Under the pieces are notes generated by a model. That model searched no databases and had not been told where the DNA came from. It saw only the letters and a program-made list of their open reading frames with translations. DNA of 64,000 nt, taken from the NCBI RefSeq assembly GCF_000981585.1, contig NZ_LN831776.1:3455187-3519186 (forward strand), read 5' to 3'. Both the position numbers and the translations under genes were made by a program. Below, one piece after another: positions 33,879-43,915 of this stretch; position 1 is the first letter of the stretch; every line of letters starts with the position of its first letter. Source of the DNA: Paenibacillus riograndensis SBR5 (lineage in GTDB: Bacteria; Bacillota; Bacilli; Paenibacillales; Paenibacillaceae).

Positions 33879-34979
33879 ATGGGAACAGTTAAAATCGGGA
33901 TGATCCAGTTTTTCAGCATTACCCTGCTGTTTGAACTGGGAACGGCGCTGGTTGTTAATCTGGGCATGGCAGCCGGCAGGGATGCATGGCTCTCTATTCT
34001 TATCGGCAGTGCGGGAGGTATTGGCGTATTCGCAGGATACGCTTATTTGTACAGAAAATATCCCGGAATGTCTTTTACAGCCTATACCCGCAAGCTGCTC
34101 GGCAAATACATTGGAACACCCGTTGCGTTGGTATATATAATTTTGTATATCAATCTGGCCGCCCGGGATTTGCGTGACGGCAGTACAATGCTTGCAATGG
34201 CTACCATGCATAACACCCCGTTGTTCATTCTCAGCATGCTGATGATTCTTTCAAGCGCCTACGTTCTGCATAAAGGGTTTGAAGTGCTGACCCGGACATC
34301 CCTGGTTTTTCTGCTCCTGGTCCTGCTGATCGGCATATTCAGCACCCTTATGCTGATGTTCTCGGGATCTATTAATTTGAACCGGCTTCTGCCGGTGTTG
34401 GAGGATGGGGCAGAACCTGTGATCCGTTCAGTACTGCATCAGAACTATATGTTCCCCTTTGGCGAAATGATCGCTTTTACCATGCTCATGCCCTTTCTCT
34501 CTAATGTAAAAAAAGGCCCCTGGGTCATCGCCGGAGCGATGCTGGTTTCCGCACTGATGCTGAGCTTTACGATGGCTCTGAACATCTCTGTGCTCGGGGC
34601 GGATATTGTAGAGCGCTCCCCTCTGCCGCTGATGCCTACGATCAGCAAAATATCAATTTCGGACTTTATCCAGCGTGTGGATATTTTTGTGGTTATGGTG
34701 CTGATCATCGGCGTGTTTTTTAAGATTTCTGTGTTTTTCGCTGCAGCCCTGATCGGGATATCTGACCTCTTCGGCATCCCTTACCGCAGAATGCTCTATC
34801 CCTGCACCCTGATTATATTGTTTACCTCTATGCTGGATGCCCGCAGCTTTACTGAGCATCTGGATGAGGGAGGCAGACTGCTGTATACCGTTTATCCGTT
34901 TCTCATGATAGCGATACCGGCTGTTCTGATCCTCGTCTCGGTAGTGAAAAGCTATTTCTCGGCTTCCCGGCCGGGCTGA
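33879..34979 (+). CDS. spore germinant receptor B subunit (APC-type permease)
   Basis: A 366-residue GerB/spore permease with ten membrane segments. It belongs to the APC superfamily and forms the ligand-binding pocket in known receptors. GAVELGTAL-like start (here FELGTALVVNLG), a central FPFGEM motif and the FFAAALIG segment are family features. CGGAGGTG precedes the ATG. Its last 28 nt overlap a small gene on the opposite strand. The germinant cannot be predicted. Confidence 0.92.
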   Translation: MGTVKIGMIQFFSITLLFELGTALVVNLGMAAGRDAWLSILIGSAGGIGVFAGYAYLYRKYPGMSFTAYTRKLLGKYIGTPVALVYIILYINLAARDLRDGSTMLAMATMHNTPLFILSMLMILSSAYVLHKGFEVLTRTSLVFLLLVLLIGIFSTLMLMFSGSINLNRLLPVLEDGAEPVIRSVLHQNYMFPFGEMIAFTMLMPFLSNVKKGPWVIAGAMLVSALMLSFTMALNISVLGADIVERSPLPLMPTISKISISDFIQRVDIFVVMVLIIGVFFKISVFFAAALIGISDLFGIPYRRMLYPCTLIILFTSMLDARSFTEHLDEGGRLLYTVYPFLMIAIPAVLILVSVVKSYFSASRPG

Positions 34980-35209
34980 GTGCCGCGGATGAAGTACACG
35001 GCATCCGGGATAATGAGGCTCAGCAGCATAAGCAGTGCAGCCAGCTTTTCCGAAGCAGAGTACAATAAATAGTTTGCAATGTACCTGATATTTTCCAGCC
35101 CATAGCCAAAGAGCCAATCACCGAAATATAAATAAAACAGGGAGAGTACGGACAGCAGCACAATTACCGTATATTTTTTCAGCAGCAGCTTCCGGTTAGT
35201 TTTCTTCAT
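34952..35209 (-). CDS. small two-TM hypothetical protein
   Basis: 85 residues: a basic start (MKKTNRKLLLKKY), a hydrophobic helix at about 13-33 and a second at about 55-75. It overlaps the 3' end of the ger B-subunit gene on the other strand. AAGGGG lies 9 nt before the ATG. Family not recognised. The hydrophobic pattern and ribosome binding site favour a real gene. Confidence 0.55.
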   Translation of the reverse strand: MKKTNRKLLLKKYTVIVLLSVLSLFYLYFGDWLFGYGLENIRYIANYLLYSASEKLAALLMLLSLIIPDAVYFIRGTQPGREAEK

Positions 35210-35377
35210 GAAACCTGGCCCCTTATCGACATTTTCTGCTAGTATGAATCATTTTCCCCGCAGCCATGCAATTGATGTTGCGCCCTGGCTCTGCTTTTGT
35301 TCACGAAAGCTTATCATCCATCCCGATTTATGTTACATTAGTATGAAACTATGGACTGATTAGGGGAGGTTCTTGCG

Positions 35378-37252
35378 GTGAAGCCGGATTTGCGCTCTGC
35401 ATGGAAGAATAACGTATTGGTCGGAGACGGGGCGATGGGAACTTTTTTATATCAAAAAGGCTTCCCGGTCGGCATCTCCTATGAAGAATTGAATTTGACC
35501 TCTCCGGAGGTGATTGAGGATGTGCACCGCAGTTATATTGGAGCGGGAGCGGTGCTGCTGGAGAGCAACACGTACTCAGCCAATTATGACAAGCTGTCGA
35601 AGTTCGGGCTGGAGGCCAAGGTCGGTGATATCAACCGCGCCGGTGTGCGGATTGCGCGGCGTGCCGCAGGTGAATCGGGTTATGTTGTCGGTGCGGTAGG
35701 CTCGATCCGCGCCGGTAAACGGGCAAATCTGTCCGGCACGGAGCTGAAGCGGTTTTATACCGAGCAATTTTCGGCGCTGCTGGAAGAGCAGCCTGACGGC
35801 ATCCTGCTGGAAACCTTCTATGATGTGGAGGAGCTGCATTTGGCACTGAGATCCGTTCGCAAGCTCAGCGACCTGCCGGTGATCTGCCAGCTTGCAGTGG
35901 ATGAGACTGCGCGTACCCTCGACGGATTAACGCTGCCGGAGGCTTTTCATATTTTGGAGCAGGACGGGGCGGATGTTATCGGCTTCAACTGCCGGACCGG
36001 TCCTAACGGCATTAAGCGGGCGCTGAAATCGCTGCAGGGGAATCTCAAGCTCCCCGCTTCCATATATCCCAATGCCGGTATCGCCGATTATGTGGACGGA
36101 CAGTACCGCTATGGCGCATCGCCGGAGTATTTCGGCCAGATGGCTCCGGTTTTTGCGGATATGGGAGCCCGGATTATCGGCGGCTGCTGCGGCACAACTC
36201 CACAGCATATTGCCGAAATTTCTGCTGCGCTGCGCGGCTATACTCCGCAGCCCCTGCCGGAACCGACGGGACAGAGAGATCCCGAACGCCTGATCGTCCA
36301 GGAGCATCTGGCAGAGGATGAGGAACGTGACGGCAGAGAGCCGACACTGGTTGATCTGGTCAAGGAACGCCATACGGTGATCGTGGAGCTTGATCCGCCG
36401 CGTGATCTGGATATTGCGAAGTTCATGCGGGGGGCAGAAGCGCTGCGCAAGGCAGGCGCAGATGCGCTGACCCTGGCGGACAATTCGCTGGCTGTGACCC
36501 GGATGAGCAACATGGCGCTGGGACATCTGGTGCAGGCCCGCACAGGGCTGCGGCCCCTGGTCCACATTGCCTGCCGGGACCGCAATCTGATCGGAACCCA
36601 ATCCCATCTTATGGGCTTCGATGCGCTGGGCATTGATCATGTGCTGGCAGTCACAGGCGACCCGGCCCGTTTCGGGGATTTGCCGGGCTCAAGCTCTATT
36701 TATGATCTGACCTCATTTGAAATTATACGGATGATCAAACAGCTTAATGACGGCATCGCTTTTTCCGGCAAGCCGCTGAAGCAGAACGCGAATTTTGTGA
36801 TCGGGGCTGCATTTAATCCTAACGTCAAGCATTTGGACAAGGCAGTTGAACGGCTGGAGAAAAAAATCGCTTCCGGTGCAGACTATATTATGACCCAGCC
36901 CGTATATGATCCTGAGCTGATTGCCCGGATTGCGAAGGCAACGGAGCATCTGGAGATTCCTATATTTATCGGCATCATGCCGCTCGCCAGCGGTCGCAAT
37001 GCCGAGTATCTGCACAATGAGGTGCCCGGCATTCAGCTTTCCCCGGAGGTTCGCAGCCGTATGCAGGGACTGGAAGGCGAAGCGGGACGCGCAGAGGGAG
37101 TGCGGATTGCCAAAGAGCTGCTGGACGCGGCCACTGCGCATTTTAACGGCATTTACCTGATGACGCCATTCATGTTCTATGATATGAGTGTGCAGCTTCT
37201 GGAGTACGTGTGGGCAAAACAAGGGCGCAAATTGTCCCCCTTGTTTCGCTAG
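35378..37252 (+). CDS. yitJ: bifunctional homocysteine S-methyltransferase / methylenetetrahydrofolate reductase (YitJ type)
   Basis: A 624-residue two-domain enzyme. Residues 1-290 are a homocysteine methyltransferase TIM barrel with zinc ligands in GFNC and GGCCGTTP. Residues about 325-610 are a MetF-like FAD-dependent reductase (IVELDPPRDLDI..., ALTLADN, HIACRDRN). Together they would reduce 5,10-methylene-THF and methylate homocysteine to methionine. The start is GTG, with AGGGGAGG about 8 nt upstream. B. subtilis yitJ has an S-box leader; only about 170 bp lie upstream here and I could not fit a SAM riboswitch into them. Confidence 0.93.
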   Translation: MKPDLRSAWKNNVLVGDGAMGTFLYQKGFPVGISYEELNLTSPEVIEDVHRSYIGAGAVLLESNTYSANYDKLSKFGLEAKVGDINRAGVRIARRAAGESGYVVGAVGSIRAGKRANLSGTELKRFYTEQFSALLEEQPDGILLETFYDVEELHLALRSVRKLSDLPVICQLAVDETARTLDGLTLPEAFHILEQDGADVIGFNCRTGPNGIKRALKSLQGNLKLPASIYPNAGIADYVDGQYRYGASPEYFGQMAPVFADMGARIIGGCCGTTPQHIAEISAALRGYTPQPLPEPTGQRDPERLIVQEHLAEDEERDGREPTLVDLVKERHTVIVELDPPRDLDIAKFMRGAEALRKAGADALTLADNSLAVTRMSNMALGHLVQARTGLRPLVHIACRDRNLIGTQSHLMGFDALGIDHVLAVTGDPARFGDLPGSSSIYDLTSFEIIRMIKQLNDGIAFSGKPLKQNANFVIGAAFNPNVKHLDKAVERLEKKIASGADYIMTQPVYDPELIARIAKATEHLEIPIFIGIMPLASGRNAEYLHNEVPGIQLSPEVRSRMQGLEGEAGRAEGVRIAKELLDAATAHFNGIYLMTPFMFYDMSVQLLEYVWAKQGRKLSPLFR

Positions 37253-37275
37253 TAATAATCAATTACAATAGTGTA

Positions 37276-38181
37276 ATGGATGTGATTCCGTTGTCATTTA
37301 GCATGACCGGATACGGTCAATCATCCCTGCAATTTTGCGGTTACAAGATAACGTTCGAAGTCAAATCGGTGAATAACCGTTACTGCGAAGTTGTGCTGCG
37401 GATGCCCCGGGATTGGACAGTTTATGAGGATATGCTGCGAAGACAGGTTCAAGCTCATATCAAACGGGGACGGGTCGATGTCATCATTAACAGGGAGCAT
37501 GCCGATGAGGCTGATTCCGCACAGGTGCTAAACCGTTCGGCGGTACGTTCTTATTTGAAGTCGGCACAGCAGCTGAGAGAAGAATTTGGAATCACTGGTG
37601 AGCTCCAGCTACGCGACATCCTCGCTCTGCCGGGTGTAATGGAACTCAAGGAAGATGTACAGGCATTAGCCTCATCCCAGGACCTCAAGGATACCCTTGA
37701 ACTGGGGCTGCACCAGAGTCTGGAAGCGCTGATGGACATGCGCGCCCGTGAAGGCGGATTTCTAGCCGCTGACCTGCTGGGGAGACTGAATCATTTGGAG
37801 GAGCTCCATGCTGAAATGGCTGTTCTCGCTCCATTTGTGGTGAGCGAGTACCGCGAGAAACTGCGGCAGCGGCTGACCTTGCTGAATGACGGTACGTTCC
37901 CTTTTGAAGAGCATAAATTCGGAATGGAAATGGCTATTTTTGCCGACCGCTGTAATATTGATGAAGAGCTTACCCGGCTGTACAGTCATTTTGAACAATG
38001 CAAGGCTGTGCTGACAAGCAGCGAGCCTGCAGGACGCAAGCTGGATTTTCTCGTTCAGGAGATGAACAGGGAGACAAATACTATAGGGTCCAAATGCAAT
38101 CATCTCACTCTGGTGAACCTGACGCTGGATATGAAGGCCGAGCTGGAGAAGATACGTGAGCAAGCAGCGAACCTGGAATGA
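37276..38181 (+). CDS. yloC: YicC/YloC family endoribonuclease
   Basis: About 301 residues with SMTGYGQ near the N-terminus, FEVKSVNNRYCEV, and the C-terminal DUF1732 region ending in LDFLVQEMNRETNTIGSKC (excerpt QEMNRETNTIGSK). YicC proteins are now described as endoribonucleases. The start is uncertain: ATG 37276, GTG 37282, TTG 37291 and ATG 37303 are all in frame, and family alignment favours the region around 37291. It begins a collinear run (yloC, remA, gmk, rpoZ, coaBC, priA) identical to B. subtilis. Confidence 0.9.
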   Translation: MDVIPLSFSMTGYGQSSLQFCGYKITFEVKSVNNRYCEVVLRMPRDWTVYEDMLRRQVQAHIKRGRVDVIINREHADEADSAQVLNRSAVRSYLKSAQQLREEFGITGELQLRDILALPGVMELKEDVQALASSQDLKDTLELGLHQSLEALMDMRAREGGFLAADLLGRLNHLEELHAEMAVLAPFVVSEYREKLRQRLTLLNDGTFPFEEHKFGMEMAIFADRCNIDEELTRLYSHFEQCKAVLTSSEPAGRKLDFLVQEMNRETNTIGSKCNHLTLVNLTLDMKAELEKIREQAANLE

Positions 38182-38232
38182 CAGCTGCCTAGAGTAAGCG
38201 AAGATGTAACCTATGGGGGGAACAACCGGAAC

Positions 38233-38493
38233 ATGGCAATTAAATTAATCAACATCGGCTTTGGGAATATTGTATCGGCCAACCGTATTATTTCCATTGT
38301 CAGCCCGGAATCAGCACCAATTAAACGTATTATCCAAGAGGCGAGAGACCGGCATATGCTGATCGATGCTACTTACGGCCGCCGGACGCGGGCCGTCATC
38401 ATTACGGACAGCGATCATGTCATTCTTTCGGCCGTGCAGCCGGAGACGGTGGCGCACCGCCTGTCCAGCAAAGATGACGATAACGACGAATAA
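38233..38493 (+). CDS. remA: RemA family regulator of extracellular matrix genes
   Basis: An 86-residue DUF370 protein: [20 protein letters not shown] and the [16 protein letters not shown] block match RemA (YlzA). RemA is a ring-forming DNA-binding activator of biofilm matrix operons and osmoprotection genes in B. subtilis. A TGGGGGGA ribosome binding site lies upstream. The tail is acidic (DDDNDE). Confidence 0.93.
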   Translation: MAIKLINIGFGNIVSANRIISIVSPESAPIKRIIQEARDRHMLIDATYGRRTRAVIITDSDHVILSAVQPETVAHRLSSKDDDNDE

Positions 38494-38511
38494 CAACAAA
38501 TGGAGTGTACT

Positions 38512-39081
38512 ATGTCTAGAGGATTGCTGATCATATTATCCGGCCCTTCCGGTGTTGGTAAAGGAACCGTATGCACCGCACTGCGGCCGAAGATGCCCGA
38601 GCTTGTCTATTCTGTTTCAGCGACTACACGTCAACCGCGTGAAGGCGAGGAGAACGGAGTCAACTATTTTTTTAAGACCAGAGAGCAGTTTGCGGCCATG
38701 ATCGAAGCCGACCAGCTGCTTGAATATGCGGAGTACGTAGGCAATTATTACGGTACTCCGCGTGACTTTGTGGAGAGAACTCTCGACAGCGGAAGAGATA
38801 TTATCCTGGAAATCGAGGTTCAGGGGGCACTCAAGGTCAAGGAGAAATTCCCTGAAGGCATCTTTGTATTCCTTCTTCCTCCGTCTATGGACGAGTTGAA
38901 GGACCGAATCCGCGGGCGCGGTACAGAGCATCCTGATGTCATCAGCCACCGCATGTCCGTGGCGGAGGATGAGATCAGCCTGATCCGGCATTACGATTAT
39001 GCAGTAGTGAACGATGAGATAGATCTGGCCTGCAAGCGAATAGAAAGCATCATTATCGCCGAACATTGTAAGGTGAGATGA
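38512..39081 (+). CDS. gmk: guanylate kinase
   Basis: A 189-residue GMP kinase. P-loop [10 protein letters not shown] at the N-terminus, [11 protein letters not shown] (GMP-binding) and the LID region with RGRGTE. It phosphorylates GMP/dGMP. ATG 38512 (MSRGLLIIL) is preceded by TGGAGTG; an in-frame ATG at 38500 overlaps that site. It follows remA by 18 nt. Confidence 0.95.
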   Translation: MSRGLLIILSGPSGVGKGTVCTALRPKMPELVYSVSATTRQPREGEENGVNYFFKTREQFAAMIEADQLLEYAEYVGNYYGTPRDFVERTLDSGRDIILEIEVQGALKVKEKFPEGIFVFLLPPSMDELKDRIRGRGTEHPDVISHRMSVAEDEISLIRHYDYAVVNDEIDLACKRIESIIIAEHCKVR

Positions 39082-39136
39082 CAGGCTCAACAGAACTTAA
39101 GCTCATATTCCAGTAAAAGATAAAGAGGTGTCTTAC

Positions 39137-39337
39137 GTGCTATATCCATCCATTGACGAAATGATGACTAAAGTTGACAGCAAGTATTCCCTGGTGGTTG
39201 CTGCAGCCCGCCGGGCGAGAGTGCTCCGGGAAGGCGGCAAGACCGAGATCAAAGCTCCAAGATCACACAAGTTCGTTGGTGTTGCCCTGGAGGAAGTTTT
39301 TGAAGACCGTATTACGGTAACCCGCGGCGAAGAGTAG
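39137..39337 (+). CDS. rpoZ: RNA polymerase omega subunit
   Basis: 66 residues from GTG 39137 ([10 protein letters not shown]). [16 protein letters not shown] is the conserved core. Omega aids assembly and stability of RNA polymerase. AAAGAGGTG is suitably spaced from GTG 39137; the in-frame GTG at 39128 lies inside that site. Order gmk-rpoZ-coaBC is as in Bacillus. Confidence 0.93.
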   Translation: MLYPSIDEMMTKVDSKYSLVVAAARRARVLREGGKTEIKAPRSHKFVGVALEEVFEDRITVTRGEE

Positions 39338-39361
39338 TCTGAAGGTGCCCTGCTAGGCCAT

Positions 39362-39427
39362 TGCGGAAACGGGTACCGCCCTTTTAAGGACGGTGCAGCC
39401 GTTTCTGCTTGGGTTAGGAGGTCTGTA
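39362..39427. repeat. double-hairpin intergenic element between rpoZ and coaBC
   Basis: Outer stem GAAACGG (39366-39372)/CCGTTTC (39399-39405), inner stem ACCG..CCTT/AAGG.CGGT, then TCTGCTTGG and GGAGGTCTG, as in the copy at 52636-52731. The TATATGCTT leader is missing. Confidence 0.7.
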
Positions 39428-39545
39428 GTTTGAACGTAGTTCTGAATAGCCCGGACCGGGCGGTATCTGACAACCGGAAGGTTGTTATTTTTTTCTCAAA
39501 ATTTGAGGATTTTTCAGGTGACAAGGGAACAGGGGGGAGATTACG

Positions 39546-40778
39546 TTGAAGAGCTTACAGGGCAAAACGATTATTTTGGGGATTACCGGCGGGATTGCTG
39601 CCTATAAAGGCGCGGCCTTGACCAGCAAGCTTACACAAAAAGGGGCCACGGTGCATGTGATTATGACCGCCTCGGCCAAGCAGTTCATTACAGAGCTGAC
39701 ACTGCAGTCCTTATCCAAGCAGCGTGTATACAGCGATACCTTTCAGGAGCGCGATCCGTCTTCGATTTCGCATATTGATCTGGCGGATTCCGCCGATCTT
39801 GTACTTGTAGCACCGGCGACAGCCAATATTATTGCCAAAATGGCCCACGGCCTGGCGGATGACATGCTGTCTACCACGCTGCTGGCGGCTACGGCCCCGG
39901 TGATGGTGGCCCCTGCCATGAATGTGCACATGTATCAGCATCCCGCGGTGATGGACAATATCAACACGCTGTATAAGCGGGGAGTGAAATTCATAGAGCC
40001 GGGTGAAGGCCAGCTGGCCTGCGGTTATGTAGGCAAAGGGCGGCTGGAGGAGCCGGAAGAGATTGTAAAGGTGGTAGAACAGTTTTTTGCTCTGCAGGGC
40101 AGTGCGGCAAATGGGCCGCTCGCCGGTAAAAAAGTGGTAATTACTGCAGGCGGAACGATTGAGCGCATTGACCCGGTCCGCTATATTACCAATGATTCCT
40201 CCGGCAAAATGGGCTTTGCCCTTTCCCGTGCTGCGCGTGCAATGGGAGCAGAGGTCACCCTCATCGCTGCGCGCACCGATGAAGCGCCTCCGCAGGACCC
40301 GGAGATTGACGTGGTCCGGGTTGAATCGGCTGCGGACATGTATGAAGCCGTACTGAACGCCTGGCAGGATTGCGATATCCTGGTCAAGGCTGCGGCTGTG
40401 TCGGATTACCGCCCGCGGCAGAGTGCGGAATCCAAGATTAAGAAGAGCGGGGATACGCTGAGCCTTGAACTGGTGAAAACAACAGACATTTTGGAGAATC
40501 TGGGGAAACAAAAGGGTAAGCAGTTTCTCATCGGTTTTGCGGCTGAAACAGGCAATGCCGAATTTTATGCCAGGGACAAGCTGATCCGCAAAAATCTGGA
40601 TTTGATTGTTGCCAACGATGTTACCATGGAAGGTGCCGGATTCGGTACAGACACTAATATTGTATCCGTCTATGATGCAGAAGGGCTGGTGCTTGATCTG
40701 CCGCAGACCTCCAAGGATGAGGTAGCACGGCAGCTGCTGCAGCTGGCGGCCAAGCGTATTTCCGGAGCGCAATTATAA
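39546..40778 (+). CDS. coaBC: bifunctional phosphopantothenoylcysteine decarboxylase/synthetase
   Basis: A 410-residue CoaBC (Dfp). The N-terminal flavoprotein decarboxylase has GITGGIAAYKG, the catalytic-loop APAMNVHMY and the substrate clamp ACGYVGKGRL. The C-terminal CoaB half begins KKVVITAGGTIERIDPVR. It makes 4'-phosphopantetheine for CoA. It starts with TTG behind GGGGGGAGA. The stop overlaps the priA start (TAATG). Confidence 0.94.
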   Translation: MKSLQGKTIILGITGGIAAYKGAALTSKLTQKGATVHVIMTASAKQFITELTLQSLSKQRVYSDTFQERDPSSISHIDLADSADLVLVAPATANIIAKMAHGLADDMLSTTLLAATAPVMVAPAMNVHMYQHPAVMDNINTLYKRGVKFIEPGEGQLACGYVGKGRLEEPEEIVKVVEQFFALQGSAANGPLAGKKVVITAGGTIERIDPVRYITNDSSGKMGFALSRAARAMGAEVTLIAARTDEAPPQDPEIDVVRVESAADMYEAVLNAWQDCDILVKAAAVSDYRPRQSAESKIKKSGDTLSLELVKTTDILENLGKQKGKQFLIGFAAETGNAEFYARDKLIRKNLDLIVANDVTMEGAGFGTDTNIVSVYDAEGLVLDLPQTSKDEVARQLLQLAAKRISGAQL

Positions 40779-43309
40779 TGGAGATAGCCAAGGTCATTGT
40801 CGATGTTCCTGTGCGCAGCACTGACCGGCCGTTTGATTATTTGATACCAGACCCGCTTAAACTATGGATCGAGGTGGGAAGCCGGGTAGCCGTGCCCTTT
40901 GGGCACCGTACGGTTCAGGGGTTTGTGGTATCCCTGGAATCCGGGGAGACAGGCACAGTCTCCGGGATGAAGCCGATACAGGAAGTGCTGGATCTGCTTC
41001 CCCCGCTGTCCCCGGAGCTGGTCGAGCTGGGGGATTGGATGAGCCAAAGATACGCCTGCAGACGGATATCGGCACTTCAGGCGATGCTTCCTACGGCTCT
41101 AAAAGGCAAGGCTGAACGGCTGATAACGCTCGGCGATGCGGCGGATGAAGGCAACACCACCGCTGATGAGCTGTTCCCGCTGTTCCTGGAGACGGATCTG
41201 GAGGAAAACCGGATTTCAGAATTTGTCAGACGCCATGGAGAAGTCTCCATGAAGCTGCTGACCCGGACCTTTCCCCAGGCAGCGGAGACGGTGAAGTTTA
41301 TGCTCCGCCGCGGCGTATTGGCGGAGAGCCAGTCGATTAAGGACAAGATGGGCAAAAAGAAGCTCAAGGCGGTTGATTTGGCTATAGGGCTCGCAGCGGC
41401 CCGCGAATCCCTTGCCGGATTCCCGGCGCGTTCGGCCCGCCAAAAAGAAGTGCTGTCTTTCCTGATTGACATGGAGGCGATGCTTCCGATGCCGATGAAG
41501 GATATTTTATCCATTCTGCAGGTCACGGCAGGGACGGTAAAGGCCCTGGAGGACAAGGGTTTTATTGAGATTAGCGAGATTGAGGTATACCGTGACCCTT
41601 ACCGGGGGCGTGATTTCAAGCCCAGTACACCGCTCCCGCTGACAAATGAGCAGGAAACTGTATATAACAGAATTGCCGCAACCGTGGATGAGCAGCGGCA
41701 TGAGGTGTTTTTGCTGCATGGAGTTACCGGAAGCGGCAAGACAGAAATCTATCTTCAGTGTATCCAGCGCTGCGTGGATCAAGGGCGGCAGGCGGTGGTG
41801 CTTGTGCCCGAGATTGCTCTAACGCCGCAGATGGTCGAGCGGTTCAAAGGCCGCTTTGGGAGTGGAGTCGCTGTGATGCACAGCCGGTTGTCTGTGGGCG
41901 AGCGGTATGACGAATGGCGCAAAATCCGTGAAGGTAAAGCATCGGTGGCTGTAGGCGCCCGTTCCGCGGTTTTTGCTCCGTTCGTGAGTCTGGGCCTCAT
42001 CATCATGGATGAAGAGCATGAATCCTCTTATAAGCAGGAGGAGAATCCGAAATACCATGCGCGTGATGTTGCGGTCCGTCGTGCAGAGCAGGCTGGAGCT
42101 GCGGTGATCCTTGGCTCCGCTACTCCTTCACTGGAGAGCTATCATGCGGCCAGGTCGCAGAGCGATATTCATTTCTCGCCAGTCCTGCTGCACATGCCGA
42201 GCCGTGCACTTGGCAATGAATTGCCCAAGGTGCATGTGACGGATATGCGGGAGGAACTGAAGGAAGGGAACCGTTCGATGTTCAGCCGCCGGCTCCATGC
42301 GGCTCTGGAGAGCCGGCTGGAACGCGGGGAGCAGACGGTGCTCCTGCTGAACCGCAGGGGGTTTTCCACCTTTGTGATGTGCCGCAGCTGCGGTTATGTG
42401 GCAGGGTGTCCCGACTGTGACATCTCACTGACGTATCACAGCCGCAGCGATAATCTCCGCTGTCACTACTGCGGCCACGCCGAACCGGCGCCTAAGCTGT
42501 GTCCGGAATGCGGAAGCGAGCATATCCGTTTTTTTGGCACAGGCACCCAGCGGGTTGAAGAAGAGCTCGGCAAGCTGTTTCCCGGCATCCGTGTTATTCG
42601 TATGGATGTGGACACGACCACGGAGAAGGGTTCACACGAGAAGCTGCTGAACCAGTTCAGGGACAAAAAAGCCGATGTGCTGCTGGGCACGCAGATGGTA
42701 GCCAAAGGGCTGGATTTTCCGGACGTTACGCTGGTGGGAGTGATTACCGCCGATTCCGCGCTGAACCTGCCGGACTTTCGGGCGGCGGAAAAAACCTTCC
42801 AGCTGCTGACGCAGGTTGCCGGCAGAGCCGGACGCCATCAGCTGCCCGGCGAGGTGGTTGTGCAGTCCTATACCCCGGAGCATTATTCCATCGTTCATGC
42901 CAGCGGGCATGATTACCACTCTTTTGTACGGGAAGAGCTGAAGCACCGCCGGGAATTGCATTACCCTCCGTATTGCCGGCTGATTCTAGTCACGCTTTCT
43001 CATGAACAGCTGCCGGTGCTGCTGCGTTTGGCGGAGAATTACGCGCTGAACCTGCAGGGCAAGGCACGGCAGCTGCGCTGGTTCGGCAGCCTGGATAAGC
43101 TGTCCTCCGATGCGCTCGATCTGCTCGGTCCTGTCGCATCCCCGCTTCCCCGGCTAAAAGGCCGGTACCGGTTCCAATGTATCATCAAGTGGCGCGGCTC
43201 CATTGATGCCATCGGACTGGCCCGCCAGGTGGCAGAAGAGCTGGAGGATTCGGTTCGTGATACCGGACTGCAGATCAGTCTGGATGTAGATCCGCAAATG
43301 TTGATGTAA
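40778..43309 (+). CDS. priA: primosomal replication restart helicase PriA
   Basis: An 843-residue PriA. The N-terminal DNA-binding domain, GVTGSGKTE (Walker A), DEEH, and eight zinc-binding cysteines in the CRSCGY..CPDC and CHYCGH..CPECGS blocks are all present; helicase C-lobe with GTQMVAKGLDFP follows. It reloads the replisome at stalled forks. Translation is coupled to coaBC. Confidence 0.95.
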   Translation: MEIAKVIVDVPVRSTDRPFDYLIPDPLKLWIEVGSRVAVPFGHRTVQGFVVSLESGETGTVSGMKPIQEVLDLLPPLSPELVELGDWMSQRYACRRISALQAMLPTALKGKAERLITLGDAADEGNTTADELFPLFLETDLEENRISEFVRRHGEVSMKLLTRTFPQAAETVKFMLRRGVLAESQSIKDKMGKKKLKAVDLAIGLAAARESLAGFPARSARQKEVLSFLIDMEAMLPMPMKDILSILQVTAGTVKALEDKGFIEISEIEVYRDPYRGRDFKPSTPLPLTNEQETVYNRIAATVDEQRHEVFLLHGVTGSGKTEIYLQCIQRCVDQGRQAVVLVPEIALTPQMVERFKGRFGSGVAVMHSRLSVGERYDEWRKIREGKASVAVGARSAVFAPFVSLGLIIMDEEHESSYKQEENPKYHARDVAVRRAEQAGAAVILGSATPSLESYHAARSQSDIHFSPVLLHMPSRALGNELPKVHVTDMREELKEGNRSMFSRRLHAALESRLERGEQTVLLLNRRGFSTFVMCRSCGYVAGCPDCDISLTYHSRSDNLRCHYCGHAEPAPKLCPECGSEHIRFFGTGTQRVEEELGKLFPGIRVIRMDVDTTTEKGSHEKLLNQFRDKKADVLLGTQMVAKGLDFPDVTLVGVITADSALNLPDFRAAEKTFQLLTQVAGRAGRHQLPGEVVVQSYTPEHYSIVHASGHDYHSFVREELKHRRELHYPPYCRLILVTLSHEQLPVLLRLAENYALNLQGKARQLRWFGSLDKLSSDALDLLGPVASPLPRLKGRYRFQCIIKWRGSIDAIGLARQVAEELEDSVRDTGLQISLDVDPQMLM

Positions 43310-43328
43310 TCGGCAGGCATGATACAAT
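43301..43328 (+). promoter_or_regulatory. possible promoter for def-fmt-rsmB
   Basis: TTGATG, 16 nt, TACAAT. The -35 lies in the last codons of priA. A half copy of the MITE-like repeat lies between it and def. Confidence 0.4.
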
Positions 43329-43349
43329 AGGTACGCATTGCAGAAAACT

Positions 43350-43387
43350 TATATAAGATGAACTTGAAAAATTCATAAAAGGGAAAG
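43350..43387 (+). repeat. MITE-like element, left-end fragment
   Basis: TATATAAGATGAACTTGAAAA followed by ATTCATAAAAGGGAAAG matches the left terminus of the element, closest to the copy at 46491. The right end is absent, so it is a solo end or deletion remnant in the def leader. Confidence 0.6.
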
Positions 43388-43424
43388 TTATACTATAGAA
43401 ATGTTCAAGGATGGTGTGTTTACA

Positions 43425-43910
43425 ATGGCTATAAGGCTGATCGTGAAAGAACCGGATGAGGTGCTGCATAAGACAGCTAAGACGGTGACGAAGATAACCC
43501 ACAATGTTCAAAAGCTGCTGGATGACATGGCGGATACCATGTATGATGCGGAAGGGGTTGGGCTGGCTGCGCCGCAGGTCGGTATTTTGAAACGGCTGAT
43601 CGTCGTGGATGCCGATGAGGAGCATGGATTGATCAAGCTGATCAATCCGGAAATTGTCAGCATGGAAGGCGAACAGTTCGGGCCGGAGGGATGCCTGAGC
43701 ATTCCCGGTTTGAATGGTGATGTGCGCCGTGCCGAGACGGTAACCGTGCGCGGGCTGGACCGTGAAGGCAACGAAGTGACGATAACCGGAAGCGGCCTGC
43801 TGGCCCGGGCATTTCAGCACGAGATTGACCATCTTAACGGGGTGCTGTTCACGGATATCGCCGAGAAGGTATATGAGTATACCGCTGAGCGCAGCGAAAC
43901 TGGGGAGTGA
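43425..43910 (+). CDS. def: peptide deformylase
   Basis: A 161-residue type I deformylase with the three motifs [18 protein letters not shown] and QHEIDHLNG (metal Cys and two His). It removes the N-formyl group from new proteins. ATG 43425 ([11 protein letters not shown]) is chosen over ATG 43401. It overlaps or nearly touches fmt, its pathway opposite. Confidence 0.95.
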   Translation: MAIRLIVKEPDEVLHKTAKTVTKITHNVQKLLDDMADTMYDAEGVGLAAPQVGILKRLIVVDADEEHGLIKLINPEIVSMEGEQFGPEGCLSIPGLNGDVRRAETVTVRGLDREGNEVTITGSGLLARAFQHEIDHLNGVLFTDIAEKVYEYTAERSETGE

Positions 43911-43915
43911 ATGGA

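Noticed and set aside
35210..35377. SAM (S-box) riboswitch before the homocysteine methyltransferase gene
   Set aside because: I looked for the S-box core and an associated terminator and could not fit them into the 168 bp available.
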